DNA of 64,000 nt from Pseudanabaena mucicola str. Chao 1806 (GTDB lineage Bacteria; Cyanobacteriota; Cyanobacteriia; Pseudanabaenales; Pseudanabaenaceae). Position numbers and translations under genes: made by a program. The notes under the pieces were generated by a model. It did no database searches. It was not told the origin of the DNA and worked only from the letters and a program-made list of their open reading frames with translations. The stretch's first letter is position 1. Each line of letters opens with the position of its first letter. Shown here piece after piece: positions 62,902 to 64,000 of the stretch. The DNA lies in contig NZ_CP097329.1 of assembly GCF_030323025.1 (NCBI RefSeq), positions 1,271,001-1,335,000 on the forward strand, read 5' to 3'.

Positions 62902-63960
62902 AGTACAGGACAAAAATTTAATGGAGTTGAAGAAAGCCTCGGAATTGAGATGGATGTCAAAGATGATATGACGCAGGTAATCAAAGCCAAGACGAAAAAT
63001 GCTCTTAGGTAAGCGACCGTGCTTTTTAGGTTTGAGGGGATTGAGCTGAGCAAGCCAAAGCCCCGAAGAAAAAGCCCAACATAAAGCGAGGGTGAGTAAA
63101 GCAATAAGCTTAGAAAGGCGTTCAGGGTCTTGAAGGTGAGTCGCCTCCAAACAAAAGCCACGAGATTTAAAACAACCAAACAAAGTCTCAATCGCCCAAC
63201 GCTTTGCATAGTCAGTAATAGCGGTATTCGGATCATGAGCAGTAGCAACAATTAATAAATCGCCATCCTCCAGACGCATCGCCGCAATATAGAGCCAATG
63301 TTGCCAAACTAGTCTGGGCTTGGACAATACCTTGGATTGACCAACTTGGAGATCTTGGAAACAAACGTCAGCTCTTAGTTGTTTCTGCCCATCGTCAAGC
63401 AAGGTGTTTTTACGAATACGGATACGAAAACGGGTACATGGGTCACAAAGCAGGTAATCAAACCACTCTTCCCCCACAAATTCTCGGTCTGCGGTCAAAA
63501 AGTCGATTTTGCGATCTCCAAATATTTCCAGAAATCGATTACACAATTCACAACGTTCACGGGTGTTCGAGTTACCTTTTTTATCCAGCATCATCCATAC
63601 CAATGGGAATGCGATACCGTGATGCACTACTCCCAATGTCAGCACATTAAATACCGTCTTACCAAATCTCCAATCGGTGCGGTCGATACTGATTACCCAT
63701 GGTTCAGGTATTTTCATCACTTTGACGACCATTAAAGCGATGCTTTCATAGTCCACTTCAAACTCTCGAAAAAATCTCTGTAATCTCTTATAGTGTGATT
63801 CGACTTTGGCTTCACCTCTAAATCCTGTAGCGATTTCGTCTAGGTTTACTGTCTTTACTCGCATTAGTGCGATCAGGAACATCGACACAAATAAGAGTCT
63901 TGCTCCATTCCATTGCAGATGTTCATGTAACTTTTCGCGAAATACGCTAATCTCTTTCAT
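62899..63960 (-). CDS. IS4-family transposase
   Basis: 353 residues with intact DDE motifs: ISIDRTDWRFGKTVFNVLTLGVV (first Asp); IDFLTADREFVGEEWFDYLL (second Asp); and YAKRWAIETLFGCFKSRGFCLEATHLQDPERLSKL, the IS4 Y-x2-R-x3-E-x6-K signature. The start MKEISVFREKLHEHLQ is the family form. The frame is complete. The last codons lie at the IS end. Confidence 0.92.
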   Translation of the reverse strand: MKEISVFREKLHEHLQWNGARLLFVSMFLIALMRVKTVNLDEIATGFRGEAKVESHYKRLQRFFREFEVDYESIALMVVKVMKIPEPWVISIDRTDWRFGKTVFNVLTLGVVHHGIAFPLVWMMLDKKGNSNTRERCELCNRFLEIFGDRKIDFLTADREFVGEEWFDYLLCDPCTRFRIRIRKNTLLDDGQKQLRADVCFQDLQVGQSKVLSKPRLVWQHWLYIAAMRLEDGDLLIVATAHDPNTAITDYAKRWAIETLFGCFKSRGFCLEATHLQDPERLSKLIALLTLALCWAFSSGLWLAQLNPLKPKKHGRLPKSIFRLGFDYLRHIIFDIHLNSEAFFNSIKFLSCT

Positions 63961-64000
63961 AGGGGTTTTATTTCTCCGATCGCTTGCGGCTCAGTTCTCC
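62899..64000 (-). mobile_element. IS4-family insertion sequence, right end outside the window
   Basis: The transposase gene fills 62899-63960. The left end is near 62899, where Doc homology stops. The right terminal repeat and target duplication are not verifiable; the window ends 40 bases beyond the gene. Confidence 0.8.

Noticed and set aside
1-64000. tRNA, rRNA or tmRNA genes
   Set aside because: I looked for T-loop and cloverleaf-like patterns in the gaps and saw none; a covariance search would be decisive.

Overview
The window is chromosomal DNA of a cyanobacterium. The octamer GCGATCGC (HIP1) recurs in and between genes. Several genes are cyanobacterium-specific or nearly so: ndhL plus a DUF3007 gene, ycf51, cyAbrB, sbtA/sbtB, a CPP1-like J-protein, argZ, type III glutamine synthetase, and xisH/xisI. 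Moderate GC content and many short palindromic repeats would fit a Pseudanabaena-like genome, but that genus is an inference. I saw no rRNA, tRNA or CRISPR array.

Layout. 1-16.3 kb is mainly core metabolism: malate dehydrogenase, a GGDEF/EAL regulator, Ycf51, an exported alpha-carbonic anhydrase, ArgZ, MoaA, IlvE, GlnN and a TldE/PmbA protein. 16.5-25 kb is an accessory island. Its centre is a complete diversity-generating retroelement (DGR) on the minus strand: template repeat, reverse transcriptase, Avd and a target protein. The target joins an N-terminal caspase-like protease to a coiled coil and a C-terminal formylglycine-generating-enzyme/C-type-lectin fold that carries the variable repeat. 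A small EACC1-like gene lies 2 bases upstream of the target. A DUF29 gene, an Rpn-type nuclease with a 12-bp coding repeat and a UvrD-like helicase follow. 25-59 kb is again mostly core: ABC ATPase, methyltransferase, PBP4-like peptidase, MlaE permease, PNPase, cysteine desulfurase, TatD, cyAbrB, ArgC, ThiL, BioF, ribosomal protein S10, NdhL, HisF, NadE, the SbtA/SbtB bicarbonate transporter pair, a BlaI/M56 pair, and small membrane or HhH proteins. 60-64 kb is a decaying defence and mobile-element region: IS256 remnant, truncated hsdM, frameshifted xisH with intact xisI, DUF29, and a Doc-type toxin gene cut by an IS4-family element.

The DGR is the most notable system. Template and variable repeats are 139 bp and align without gaps. 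In a 68-base core they differ at 17 positions, and all 17 are adenines of the template strand; the 38 non-adenine positions are identical. This is the expected mark of adenine-specific mutagenic retrohoming. It would diversify the presumed ligand-binding tip of a caspase-linked protein, which suggests a diversifiable death or conflict sensor.

A second theme is small mobile palindromes. A 91-bp family has three copies with a compensatory stem change. A 104-bp family has two copies; removing one copy plus one TA exactly restores the reading frame of a transposase remnant. There is also a 94-bp family with two copies, a hairpin family with TTTTGAAAGC arms, and several single inverted-repeat elements. 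An IS982-family element with a 7-bp target duplication has split a NERD-domain gene, and removing it restores that frame exactly.
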